From Bacteroidales bacterium UBA5287 (lineage in GTDB: Bacteria > Bacteroidota > Bacteroidia > Bacteroidales > Dysgonomonadaceae): a stretch of 53,835 nucleotides of DNA. Below are positions 25,659 to 34,201 of the stretch, piece by piece. The stretch is from NCBI GenBank assembly GCA_002411345.1, contig DHSL01000056.1, positions 1 to 53,835 of the forward strand. Direction: 5' to 3'. The position numbers and the translations under genes are program-made. The first letter of the stretch is position 1. Each line of letters opens with the position of its first letter. A model generated the notes under the pieces. It made no database searches. It had not been told where the DNA came from and saw nothing but the letters and a program-made list of their open reading frames with translations.

Positions 25659-27101
25659 TTATTTTGTAAGATTACGTAAAGTATCCTCAAAATTTATGTT
25701 TTTTACATAGTCATTAGTTACAACATTGGTTGTTGTAATCTTTTGGTTGTTAAAATTTACATCTCTAAAGAATACATCTTCAACCAAATGTTCTTGATCG
25801 AATCCTTGCAACTCAATATTTAGTTTATTGCCTATGGCTGAGATATTGTTGAATTCAACTCCTTTTATATGACCTCGCTCTTCATCCTGCGACCAAATCG
25901 ATTTGTTAATAAAGAGTGAAATAAAACGCTGACTCTCTTTAATCCTTATATCCTTAAATATAACATTTGATACACGTCCGGCGTCTGTCAGGAAAACTCG
26001 CAAGGTCCATTCTCTGCCTTTATCATGGATAATATCACAATCCTCAAATATTACATTGTCCACATCTTCTCTTATTTCTGCTCCAATACTCAAGGCATGT
26101 GCCACCTCATTCCATAAAACACATTTCTTGACAATAATATTTTCTGCTTTACCTTCATTTTTAAGTGTCTTTATAACCACAAGGTCATCAAGTGTTCGTA
26201 TAAAACAGTTTTCTATCAATAAATTTCTACTATTTAAAATATCAATTCCATCGGAGTTGGCTCTATACCCCATAATTTTTAAATTATCAATATGAACACG
26301 ATCCGACGACCATCTTACAGGAATTGTCCAATGACTGGAATCTCTTATGATAACACCCTCAAGTTCTATATCGGAACCGGCAACTGCAATCATCATGCGA
26401 GAATATGAAGGACATAAACTACCATCAATAATACCTCGCCCACGGAAAGAAATATTCTTGCCTCTAAGATCAAAAACTGCCTCGGCTTTTTCTGGGGCAA
26501 TTCCTCGTACAATAGCACCACCGGCTATATAAACGGTTTTATTATCGCCGACCATAAGATTACTTACATAATGAATTCCCGGACCAAAATAAATAACATC
26601 CGGATCATTCTTATCAGGGACATTCTCTTCTATCGGATTTGCAAAAAGATGTAATGCACTAACCCAATTGCCATTAATTTCAACAGTCACATTCATGGGT
26701 GAGTTTATCTTAAACAAAACAGACTTGCCTTTTATATTAGCAACAATTCCGGCTGAACTTGGTAATATTTTCACAGAACGAATTTCTTCATCCGTTGTAA
26801 CTTTAATATCTACTTCATCATTCATATCAAAATATGCAAACGCTGCTTCATCATAATATTTCCCAAGATTTTCTTTGTCATCCATAGCTTTCCATCGTAA
26901 CTCCTGGTCTTCGGGTGCTACTTTAACGCTATATACAGGCAGATTTTCTCCCTCCACAAAGACTTTGTAATCTTTACTTAACGACTCTTCTGATGGTGCC
27001 GGATAAATAGTGAAATGCTTTTTTATGGGTTGACCGCTTGCTGATAAAAAGAAAACGTTAATTGTCAAAACAAGTATTGAAAAAATTGTTTTTGTTTTCA
27101 T
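25659..27101 (-). CDS. GH28-like parallel beta-helix enzyme
   Basis: 480 residues with a Sec signal peptide (ends near SASGQ). After a 160-residue beta-rich N-terminal domain, a right-handed beta-helix begins at GPGIHYVSN with GRGIIDGS near 222. GH28 polygalacturonase/rhamnogalacturonase signatures are recognisable but altered: Asn282-Ser-Asp284 for NTD, Asp305-Asp306 for DD, AHA (334-336) for GHG, and RVF where RIK is expected. The catalytic aspartates and the key His335 remain, so hydrolase activity on a polyuronide or related glycan is plausible with changed specificity. It starts 12 nt after hsdR, with no promoter of its own visible. Confidence 0.75.
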   Translation of the reverse strand: MKTKTIFSILVLTINVFFLSASGQPIKKHFTIYPAPSEESLSKDYKVFVEGENLPVYSVKVAPEDQELRWKAMDDKENLGKYYDEAAFAYFDMNDEVDIKVTTDEEIRSVKILPSSAGIVANIKGKSVLFKINSPMNVTVEINGNWVSALHLFANPIEENVPDKNDPDVIYFGPGIHYVSNLMVGDNKTVYIAGGAIVRGIAPEKAEAVFDLRGKNISFRGRGIIDGSLCPSYSRMMIAVAGSDIELEGVIIRDSSHWTIPVRWSSDRVHIDNLKIMGYRANSDGIDILNSRNLLIENCFIRTLDDLVVIKTLKNEGKAENIIVKKCVLWNEVAHALSIGAEIREDVDNVIFEDCDIIHDKGREWTLRVFLTDAGRVSNVIFKDIRIKESQRFISLFINKSIWSQDEERGHIKGVEFNNISAIGNKLNIELQGFDQEHLVEDVFFRDVNFNNQKITTTNVVTNDYVKNINFEDTLRNLTK

Positions 27102-27113
27102 ACTTAAATTATA

Positions 27114-30100
27114 TTATTTAAATAACCGCCCTCCGGATATATCCCAAAACTTGTTGAAAAAGGCATTTATCTTGGCAAGCACATTTTCCCTCTTTTTCGG
27201 ACGTTCACTTTTTGCCGAAAATCTTGACATTGGTGGCAACACTTTTGATAATGCTGTCCCAGTGGTCTGAACATATCCATCTCTGAATGCATTGTCTACA
27301 AACTTATAAGCTGCCTCTCTGTTCAGTTTTTCTTCTTCAATAATCAGATTCAACTCTTCAATCTTTTTCTCCTCAACAAACTTCTGCCAATCATCATCTA
27401 CATCGGCCAAAGGTGTCAAAGATTCAATGAAATTTTCAATCAAATCTTTTTTGTTTCTCAATTCAACACTGGAATCAATCGCTTTGTAAATATCCGTTTT
27501 AATCTCTTTGTTCTTAGTATGATCTTCATGATATTTTTTTATCAACAGCAAAATGTAATCAATATTTATTTCAACTTGTTTGATAAGCTCCATTTCAAAC
27601 ACAATGTCATCATTCACATTTTCTGAATCGTGTCTGTTCTTTTCACGAAATTCTTTATATAGGTCGATATAAATACTGTGATAGTCCTGAACATCTCTTT
27701 CTGTTAAAACTTCATTGCCTTTGAATTCATCAAACGACGATAGGATATTTCTTACTTTCAAAATAGCACCGTATAATCTGATAAATTCTTTCTTTTGTTG
27801 TTCACTAATTATTGGTTCTCCAATAGGATATTTATTCTGTAATTCATCCACCAGCTCTGCATAACCGGGTATTGGTTTTTCACCGTCTATATAACCATTA
27901 TAATATTCACCAAATGTTTTCAATAGTACCACACCCCCGGCATCTTTATCACCAAATAACGCAATACTCTCATTGGTGGCATCTTCCAGATTGCGGAAAC
28001 AAACAATATTCCCAAAAGTCTTCACAGAATTCAGAATACGATTTGTACGCGAATAGGCTTGTAAAAGTCCGTGTAAACGTAAATTTTTATCTACCCAAAG
28101 CGTGTTCATTGTTGTAGCATCAAATCCGGTCAAGAACATATTTACAACAATAAGCAAATCTAATTCTCTTTTCTTTACTTTTTCCGATACATCTTTATAA
28201 TAATTCTGAAAATTCCCATTTGTTGAGTCATAATTGGTTTTGAACATTTCGTTATAATCCTGAATTGCTAAATCCAAAAATTCGCGCGAACTCATATCCA
28301 AACCATTGGTGTCATCCACATTTTCATCACCAAGTATTCCGTTTAATGTAGAATCATCTTCATTCACTCCATAACTGAATATTGTCGCAACCTTCAGCTT
28401 TTTATCACTCGGCACATCATTCAACTGTCTTTTAAACTCCGCATAATAAATCTTTGCCGCTTCAATCGACGCAACAGCAAAAATAGAATTAAAACCTGCC
28501 AACCTTCGCTCTCTTAGTTTATAAAAACTGTTTCGTTTTGTTTTCTGATCAAAATGCTCAATAATATAAGTGACAATATTTCTGATCCTTTCGGGAGAGG
28601 CTAACGCCTTCTCTCTATCGATATTCCAAACCTTTTCATCTCGGATATTTTCATCCTCTTTCATCGTGCTTACATAATCGATTCTAAATGGCAGCACATT
28701 TTTATCTGTGATAGCATCTACTATGGTATAGGTATGTAATTTATCTCCAAAAGCTTGAGCTGTTGTACGCAAATCCACACTCCCGGTACTACCGGCATTC
28801 ACGGCAAAAATAGGAGTTCCAGTAAAACCAAACAGATAGTATTTCTTAAAACTCTTGGTAATCATCTTGTGCATCGTACCAAACTGCGAACGATGACATT
28901 CATCAAATATGATTACTATGTGTTGATTAAATGCCGCATGTCTCTTGTTCTTCTCTACAAATATGGATAATTTTTGAATGGTGGTTATGATAATTCGTGC
29001 TTTGGAATCTTCAATCTGCTTTTTCAATATCGCTGTACTCGTATTGCTGTTTGCTGCGCCTTTCTCAAACTTATCATATTCCTTCATTGTTTGATAATCC
29101 AAATCCTTTCTGTCAACAACAAAAAGCACTTTATCAATGAATGGCAATTTACTTGCAATCTGAGCGGTTTTAAATGATGTCAATGTTTTACCGCTCCCTG
29201 TTGTGTGCCAAATATAACCTCCGGCTTTTATGGTACCATAAGTTTTAGCATTGAATGATACATTTATCCTTCCCAAAATACGTTCAGTTGCCACAATCTG
29301 ATAAGGACGCATCACCAGCAACAATTTTTCAGAAGTAAAAATGCAATACTTTGTCAGTAAGTTCAGTAACGCGTGTTTGGCAAAAAAAGTGTCTGTGAAA
29401 TCAATTAAATCGGTAATAGGTCTATTGTTGGCATCTGCCCACCACGAGGTAAATTCGTAGCTGTTACTCGTCTGTTTCCCTTTCTTTGTTGTACCTTCAG
29501 CTTTTTCTTTGATATGTGTAAACCGAGTAGTATTACTGTAATATTTAGTGAACGTTCCGTTGGAAATAACAAAAAGCTGTACATATTCAAATAGTCCGGA
29601 ATCTGCCCAAAACGATTCCCTGTTATAACGGTTAATCTGATTAAAAGCCTCTTTTAGGTCAACTCCCCGTTTTTTTAGTTCAATATGAACCAACGGCAAA
29701 CCATTCACCAGTATTGTAACATCATACCTGTTGGAATGTGTACCGTTCAATGTTTCATATTGATTGATCACTTGTAAACGGTTATTATGGATATCGGCTT
29801 TGTCAATCAGATAGATATTTTTTGTTGTGCCGTCATCGCGTGTCAAAAGCTGAATATGATCTTCCTGAATGATGTATGTCTTCTCTTCTATGCCCAGGTT
29901 TTGATTAGCAATTTTATTTTTGAAAAAGTGGTCCCATTCGTTATCCGTAAACTCGTATTTATTCAAATTTTCCAACTGTTTACGAAGATTGACAATCATA
30001 TCTTTTTCACAGTTTATAGGAATATACTCGTATGCCTGTTTTTGCAGTTGTGCTATCAACGTCTTTTCCAAATCTGCCTCCGACTGATATGCCGATGCTC

Positions 30101-30173
30101 GTTTATATGCCGATTTATATTCCGCGACAATAGTCGATTCCGGATTTTCCGCTATTATATTCAAGTCACTCAT
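27114..30173 (-). CDS. hsdR: Type I restriction enzyme R subunit
   Basis: 1019 residues, close to the length of EcoR124I HsdR. The N-terminal nuclease has Asp151, Glu165 and Lys167 (VTILVNGLPLVHIELKK), the same residues I recall for the EcoR124I active site. The Snf2-type motor follows: Walker A TGSGKT at 325-330, DECH at 424-427, FGFTGTP, and motif VI SRTNRI. HsdR binds the HsdM-HsdS methylase, translocates DNA with ATP and cleaves it at a distance when both strands of the site are unmethylated. All key motifs are intact. It is 14 nt downstream of hsdS. The ATG start is unambiguous. Confidence 0.95.
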   Translation of the reverse strand: MSDLNIIAENPESTIVAEYKSAYKRASAYQSEADLEKTLIAQLQKQAYEYIPINCEKDMIVNLRKQLENLNKYEFTDNEWDHFFKNKIANQNLGIEEKTYIIQEDHIQLLTRDDGTTKNIYLIDKADIHNNRLQVINQYETLNGTHSNRYDVTILVNGLPLVHIELKKRGVDLKEAFNQINRYNRESFWADSGLFEYVQLFVISNGTFTKYYSNTTRFTHIKEKAEGTTKKGKQTSNSYEFTSWWADANNRPITDLIDFTDTFFAKHALLNLLTKYCIFTSEKLLLVMRPYQIVATERILGRINVSFNAKTYGTIKAGGYIWHTTGSGKTLTSFKTAQIASKLPFIDKVLFVVDRKDLDYQTMKEYDKFEKGAANSNTSTAILKKQIEDSKARIIITTIQKLSIFVEKNKRHAAFNQHIVIIFDECHRSQFGTMHKMITKSFKKYYLFGFTGTPIFAVNAGSTGSVDLRTTAQAFGDKLHTYTIVDAITDKNVLPFRIDYVSTMKEDENIRDEKVWNIDREKALASPERIRNIVTYIIEHFDQKTKRNSFYKLRERRLAGFNSIFAVASIEAAKIYYAEFKRQLNDVPSDKKLKVATIFSYGVNEDDSTLNGILGDENVDDTNGLDMSSREFLDLAIQDYNEMFKTNYDSTNGNFQNYYKDVSEKVKKRELDLLIVVNMFLTGFDATTMNTLWVDKNLRLHGLLQAYSRTNRILNSVKTFGNIVCFRNLEDATNESIALFGDKDAGGVVLLKTFGEYYNGYIDGEKPIPGYAELVDELQNKYPIGEPIISEQQKKEFIRLYGAILKVRNILSSFDEFKGNEVLTERDVQDYHSIYIDLYKEFREKNRHDSENVNDDIVFEMELIKQVEINIDYILLLIKKYHEDHTKNKEIKTDIYKAIDSSVELRNKKDLIENFIESLTPLADVDDDWQKFVEEKKIEELNLIIEEEKLNREAAYKFVDNAFRDGYVQTTGTALSKVLPPMSRFSAKSERPKKRENVLAKINAFFNKFWDISGGRLFK

Positions 30174-30187
30174 AATATACTATTTAA

Positions 30188-31390
30188 TCATTCTTTTTCT
30201 TTAAAAGTCAATAGTTTATTTCTATAATATTCATATTGTTTACGTCTTGCCTCAATTTCCGCCGGTAACCCTTTCGATATATCATTTACCAATGCATCAA
30301 ATTTATCCAATATTCCTACAATACGTTCTTGCTCGGAGAGAGGAGGAATAGGGATGAGATAATTTTTAATCTTTTTACTATTGATATTTGATTGGGAGCC
30401 TTCTCCCAGTGCTTTTAAATTCAAATATTCTTTACTTAGCCAATGAAAAACATATCGGAACATTGCTTGATCTTCTTTTATCTCTAAATTACAGCATGCT
30501 TGATTTGTAGTTAGTGGAATTTTATTTATTCCTACCTTTGCAGCAGTTGCACCATACATAGCCACAATCACACAATTTTCCTTAATCCATTTTGCTGAAG
30601 AATTTATTAATCCAGCTTCTGTAATTTTCATACTTGTATCTTGGATATCGTTCCAATTAATCTCTTGAGTTCTTAGCCATGGTATACTCCCTTTGTAATA
30701 CTCTAAATTTGTTGATAAAGGAGTACCACCTGAAGAAATGTTCATACAAATATCATTTATTTTTTTCCACTCCACCTCATTCCCATTCATGAACCATTTA
30801 CCATCAACCTCTATCGGTGTTAGCAAATGATTTCGATAAAATTCATATTGTTTACGACGTGCCTCCAACTCTGCCTCCAACTCTGCCTCCAACTCTGCCT
30901 CCAACTCTGAAAATTTATCGAGGATATTTACAATTTCTTGCTGAATTTCGAGAGAAGGAATGGGAATTTGAATTTTTTGAACAACATTACTCATTAATTT
31001 TGGATTTCCCATTCCAGAACTAACAAAACTTTTCATAGAAATACTTAGATAATAATAAGCAAATCTTGAGATTATATCTTTTACCTTTAACTTCAATAGA
31101 CCACAAACATTTGTTATACTAAATTTGCCAAATCTATAAAATATTGTACCTGCATTTGCACCATCGGTGGTCCATGTCAAATATTCTCCATCATAATCAT
31201 AAGTATCTATTTTCCCAATTTCACCATTATCTGCTGTTTGAGAAGAATAAACAGGGTATTCACCCACATTATCTCTTAGATATTCTTTGGACATCACTCT
31301 ACCACGAGATATTTTAAATATTTCTCTCAATTCTTTATACTCCACTCCTTCAGGGCATAACTCTTCTATTAATACTTCTATCTTATTCAT
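30188..31390 (-). CDS. hsdS: Type I restriction-modification specificity subunit
   Basis: About 400 residues from the ATG at 31390, which overlaps the dinD stop by 8 nt. A TTG 30 nt upstream also keeps the frame open but begins inside dinD. The protein has two target-recognition domains, each followed by a conserved helix that acts as the spacer (RRKQYEFYRNHLL near 178 and RRKQYEYYRNKLL near the end). Each domain reads half of a split recognition site. Residues 162-177 are four tandem ELEA units in the first spacer helix, encoded by four perfect 12-bp repeats. Length matches type IC HsdS (EcoR124I, 404). Recognition sequence is not predictable from this alone. Confidence 0.95.
   Translation of the reverse strand: MNKIEVLIEELCPEGVEYKELREIFKISRGRVMSKEYLRDNVGEYPVYSSQTADNGEIGKIDTYDYDGEYLTWTTDGANAGTIFYRFGKFSITNVCGLLKLKVKDIISRFAYYYLSISMKSFVSSGMGNPKLMSNVVQKIQIPIPSLEIQQEIVNILDKFSELEAELEAELEAELEARRKQYEFYRNHLLTPIEVDGKWFMNGNEVEWKKINDICMNISSGGTPLSTNLEYYKGSIPWLRTQEINWNDIQDTSMKITEAGLINSSAKWIKENCVIVAMYGATAAKVGINKIPLTTNQACCNLEIKEDQAMFRYVFHWLSKEYLNLKALGEGSQSNINSKKIKNYLIPIPPLSEQERIVGILDKFDALVNDISKGLPAEIEARRKQYEYYRNKLLTFKEKE
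30861..30908 (+). repeat. Four perfect 12-bp tandem repeats in hsdS
   Basis: The unit GCCTCCAACTCT occurs four times without mismatch (30861-30872, 30873-30884, 30885-30896, 30897-30908). On the coding strand it encodes Glu-Leu-Glu-Ala repeats in the central spacer helix of HsdS. As the unit is a multiple of three, copy gain or loss keeps the frame. Confidence 0.97.
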
Positions 31391-32246
31391 TTTTAGGGAG
31401 CTTTTTTGTTGATTGTTCAATTTTCTTTTCGTCAGTTGTTACGCGGCGTTCCATTTTTTTGATATCCTCAGCAGGCGGAAGTTCTTCAGGTTTAATGCCA
31501 CGTTTGTCCAACATTTCCCTGACAGTTTTATTATTTTGTACATGTTCTGTAGTTATGGTTGATTCACCCTGCAAATCTTTTTCTTCTACATTATAGTTAG
31601 TCATCTCGGTTGCCAGATTCTTTGCTGCAATGGTCAGAGTTGGTAAAAAATCAGCAAGAGGACGTGTAGATTTAATGCCGAGACGTTGTTTCATATCTTC
31701 GGTAGTGTAACCCCCAAACAATGCTGTATCACCTTTCGAACGAATACGACCAAATCCTTTATCATCAACACCACGCTCATAAATGTTTTGTGATAATTGT
31801 TTTTCGGATGACCGCAACCTGTCTCGAGTAGCTAAACGAGATTTCAAATTCAAACGCTCTTCAATAAATTCAATCTTTCTTGTTTGAATGGCAAAATAGC
31901 TTTGGGCAAAAGCAATTTCTTCTTTTTTAGGATCACCATTTTGAGCAATAAGATAACATGCAAAACGAGTAAGCATATAATCTTCTACTTCACGTTTTCC
32001 TCCTTTACCAATCTCGATCATTTTCGTGACCTCACGAAAATGATCATCAACATTGATGTCCAGAGTATTGCAAGATGTAACAGCACGTTTAATAGCAACA
32101 ATAAAGTTTTCCCAACGAGCATATCCCAGAACAACTTGCAATTCTCTTGCAAACCAAATTTCTACTTGCTCTTTATCTTCGTTTTCAATGTAATGAACAA
32201 TATCATCAAACGAAATTTTATATTGTCTTATTTTAATCTTGTCCAT
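31383..32246 (-). CDS. dinD: DinD-like (BRO-N type) protein inside the hsd operon
   Basis: 287 residues, cytoplasmic. The start KISFDDIVHYIENEDKEQVEIWFARELQVVLGY is the DinD/BRO-N pattern, and GDTALFGGYTTEDMKQRLGI with PLADFLPTL matches the family core. E. coli DinD is an SOS-induced protein that inhibits RecA activity late in the response. The last 70 residues are charged and rich in Lys and Glu, ending in KKLPKNE. It sits between hsdM and hsdS and its stop overlaps the hsdS ATG by 8 nt, so it is part of the operon. It might modulate restriction after DNA damage; this is inferred. Confidence 0.85.
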   Translation of the reverse strand: MDKIKIRQYKISFDDIVHYIENEDKEQVEIWFARELQVVLGYARWENFIVAIKRAVTSCNTLDINVDDHFREVTKMIEIGKGGKREVEDYMLTRFACYLIAQNGDPKKEEIAFAQSYFAIQTRKIEFIEERLNLKSRLATRDRLRSSEKQLSQNIYERGVDDKGFGRIRSKGDTALFGGYTTEDMKQRLGIKSTRPLADFLPTLTIAAKNLATEMTNYNVEEKDLQGESTITTEHVQNNKTVREMLDKRGIKPEELPPAEDIKKMERRVTTDEKKIEQSTKKLPKNE

Positions 32247-32254
32247 ATATTAAT

Positions 32255-32282
32255 TTAATTTCGGCGAATTCGCCATAATTAA
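32255..32282. repeat. Hyphenated palindrome at the rhuM/dinD junction
   Basis: A perfect 12-bp palindrome GGCGAATTCGCC (32263-32274) is flanked by TTAATT (32255-32260) and AATTAA (32277-32282), giving a 28-bp near-palindrome with two mismatched pairs. It lies in the 32-bp gap between the truncated rhuM stop and the dinD ATG and overlaps the last bases of rhuM. It could be an operator or a recombination scar. Confidence 0.5.
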
Positions 32283-32545
32283 AAATAGGTTGTATTATAA
32301 TCTTTGCCATCAGTGGCAGTTGTTCGGAATTTCCGAACAACTGAATTTTCTGACAATTCACCTTCTTCAAAAACGTACTTAATGTGCTCACTGATATTGG
32401 ATTTGCTCGATTGGTATAATTCAACAAGCTGAGCTTGTGTAAGCCATATATTCTCATTTTCGAGCCTAACTTCGATTTTGGTCCTGCCTTCTTCCGACTG
32501 GTAAATTATAATCTCACCTTTTTGCTCTTCTTTCATAATGTTCAT
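32279..32545 (-). pseudogene. Truncated RhuM-family gene
   Basis: 88 residues remain of a protein that is normally about 330. The fragment EGRTKIEVRLENENIWLTQAQLVELYQSSKSNISEHI with VVRKFRTTATDGKDYNTTYF is the conserved N-terminal part of RhuM, a family linked to phage antirepressor domains and often found beside type I restriction genes. The reading frame ends in TAA exactly where the conserved sequence would continue, and the following 32 bp to dinD hold no continuation. Its ATG overlaps the hsdM TGA (ATGA), so the join to hsdM is natural. The remainder was probably deleted or replaced by dinD. Confidence 0.8.
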
Positions 32546-34095
32546 CCTTCCAAATCCGCAACAATCTCATCAATGGCAACACGAAGTTTGTTCTGACGAA
32601 TAACAATTTCTGCAATCTGGGCATTGAGCTTTTCAATATCAACTTCTTCTGTCGTGTTTTCTTGCTCTACATAACTGCTTACTGCTATATTGTAATCGTT
32701 GTCGGCTATATCTGAATTATCTACTAAACAACAAAAATGATCTATATCTTTTCGTTCAATATATGCGCTTTCTATTGTTTCAATATTCTCATCGCTTAAC
32801 TTGTTCTTGTTTCCACCTCTTTCAAACTGGGCTGATGCGTCAATAAAAAGTGTCTTATTTTCTGTCTTGCTTTTCTTTAACACTATGATACAAGTGGCAA
32901 TAGTGGTACCAAAAAACAAATCGGGTGGCAATTGAATCACTGCATCTACATAATTGTTGTCAATAAGGTATTTTCGGATTTTCTGTTCTGCACCACCTCT
33001 GTAAAGAACACCCGGAAACTCAACGATGGCAGCGGTTCCGGTAGTTGATAACCAACTCAGCATATGCATCGTAAATGCAAGGTCGGCTTTGCTTTTTGGG
33101 GCTAATACTCCGGCTGGCGAAAAACGTGGATCATTAATCAAAAGGGGATTGTCATTGCCTTCCCATTTGGTGGAATAAGGTGGATTAGAAACTATGGCAT
33201 CAAAGGGCTCGTCATCCCAATGTTTTGGTTCCAACAATGTGTCGCCATGTGCAATATCGAATTTTTCATAATTGATATCATGCAAAAACATATTGATCCT
33301 GCAAAGGTTATAAGTTGTGATATTGATTTCCTGACCAAAAAAACCTTGGCGTACTTTGTCTTTTCCAAGCACTTTGGCAAATTTCAACAACAACGAACCG
33401 GAACCACAGGCTGGGTCATAGACTTTATTTACTTCTGTCTTACCAACTACGGTTATTTTTGCTAATAGTTCCGAGACTTCCGAAGGGGTAAAAAACTCTC
33501 CTCCGGATTTACCGGCATTGCTGGCGTACATGGTCATCAGATATTCATATGCATCACCAAATGTGTCATTGTTATTATCTTGATAATCTCCCAAACCAAG
33601 ACTTGCAATTGAATCCATTATCTTTACAAGCAGGGCATTGCGCTTTTGAACTGTCGCACCTAACTTGTTGCTATTCACATCAATATCATCAAACAAACCT
33701 TTCATACTGTCTTCACTGGCTGTACCCTTGGCTGAGTTTTCTATGTTTTTGAAAACAGTACTTAAGGTTTCATTCAGATTGTCGTCGTCCTTTGCTTTCT
33801 TATGAACATTCTCAAACAGTTCAGACGGAAGGATGTAGAACCCCTTCTCTAAAACAGTTTCTGCTCTTGCAAACTCGGCATCTTCGTCAGAAATAAGTGC
33901 ATAATCAAAATCGTCGTTGTTGGCTCGTTGCTCTTCTTTATTCAGATAGTTTGTCAGATTTTCTGATATAAACCGATAAAACAGCATTCCCAACACATAC
34001 GATTTGAAATCCCAACCGTCAACACTTCCGCGCAAATCATTGGCAATTTTCCAGATGGTTCTGTGCAACTCATCTCTTTCTTGTTCTTTAGTCAT
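32542..34095 (-). CDS. hsdM: Type I restriction-modification methylase subunit
   Basis: 517 residues, near-identical in length to EcoR124I HsdM (520). The N-terminal helical domain precedes the methyltransferase core with the SAM-binding VYDPACGSGSLLLKF (Asp227 on) and the catalytic NPPY at 304-307, marking an N6-adenine methylase. It forms the M2S methylase with HsdS and adds HsdR to make the restriction enzyme. All motifs are intact. It is the first gene of the operon and has a good promoter at 34160-34187. The stop codon overlaps the rhuM fragment ATG. Confidence 0.96.
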   Translation of the reverse strand: MTKEQERDELHRTIWKIANDLRGSVDGWDFKSYVLGMLFYRFISENLTNYLNKEEQRANNDDFDYALISDEDAEFARAETVLEKGFYILPSELFENVHKKAKDDDNLNETLSTVFKNIENSAKGTASEDSMKGLFDDIDVNSNKLGATVQKRNALLVKIMDSIASLGLGDYQDNNNDTFGDAYEYLMTMYASNAGKSGGEFFTPSEVSELLAKITVVGKTEVNKVYDPACGSGSLLLKFAKVLGKDKVRQGFFGQEINITTYNLCRINMFLHDINYEKFDIAHGDTLLEPKHWDDEPFDAIVSNPPYSTKWEGNDNPLLINDPRFSPAGVLAPKSKADLAFTMHMLSWLSTTGTAAIVEFPGVLYRGGAEQKIRKYLIDNNYVDAVIQLPPDLFFGTTIATCIIVLKKSKTENKTLFIDASAQFERGGNKNKLSDENIETIESAYIERKDIDHFCCLVDNSDIADNDYNIAVSSYVEQENTTEEVDIEKLNAQIAEIVIRQNKLRVAIDEIVADLEG

Positions 34096-34159
34096 TTATA
34101 TGATTGCTTATTAGTTTCTTGATATTATAGATTGTAAATTCATCAACATTGAATTTGGA

Positions 34160-34187
34160 CAAATTTACAAAAAATAAAGTTTAGCAA
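34160..34187 (-). promoter_or_regulatory. Bacteroidetes promoter for the hsd operon
   Basis: On the minus strand TTG (34185-34187) is followed by 17 nt and then TAAATTTG (34160-34167), an exact TAnnTTTG box with standard spacing. The leader to the hsdM ATG at 34095 is about 60 nt. Confidence 0.6.
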
Positions 34188-34201
34188 CGAATATTTCATC
34201 A

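Noticed and set aside
29787..30227. 146-codon plus-strand ORF
   Set aside because: It lies antisense to hsdR, whose motifs are intact. The Cys- and Phe-rich composition is typical of the reverse complement of a Lys/Glu-rich gene.
30861..30908. CRISPR-like array
   Set aside because: The repeats are contiguous 12-mers without spacers inside a coding gene, so this is a tandem repeat.
30817..31023. Proline-rich TLPP repeat ORF on the plus strand
   Set aside because: It is the antisense reading of the 12-bp repeats in hsdS and has no support as a gene.
32233..32457. Overlapping minus-strand ORF between rhuM and dinD
   Set aside because: It reads out of frame with both and has no family resemblance; it is a shadow of the rhuM remnant.
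27102..34201. Integrase-mediated island around the hsd operon
   Set aside because: I found no integrase, tRNA gene or direct repeats at the ends of the module, so an island boundary cannot be claimed.
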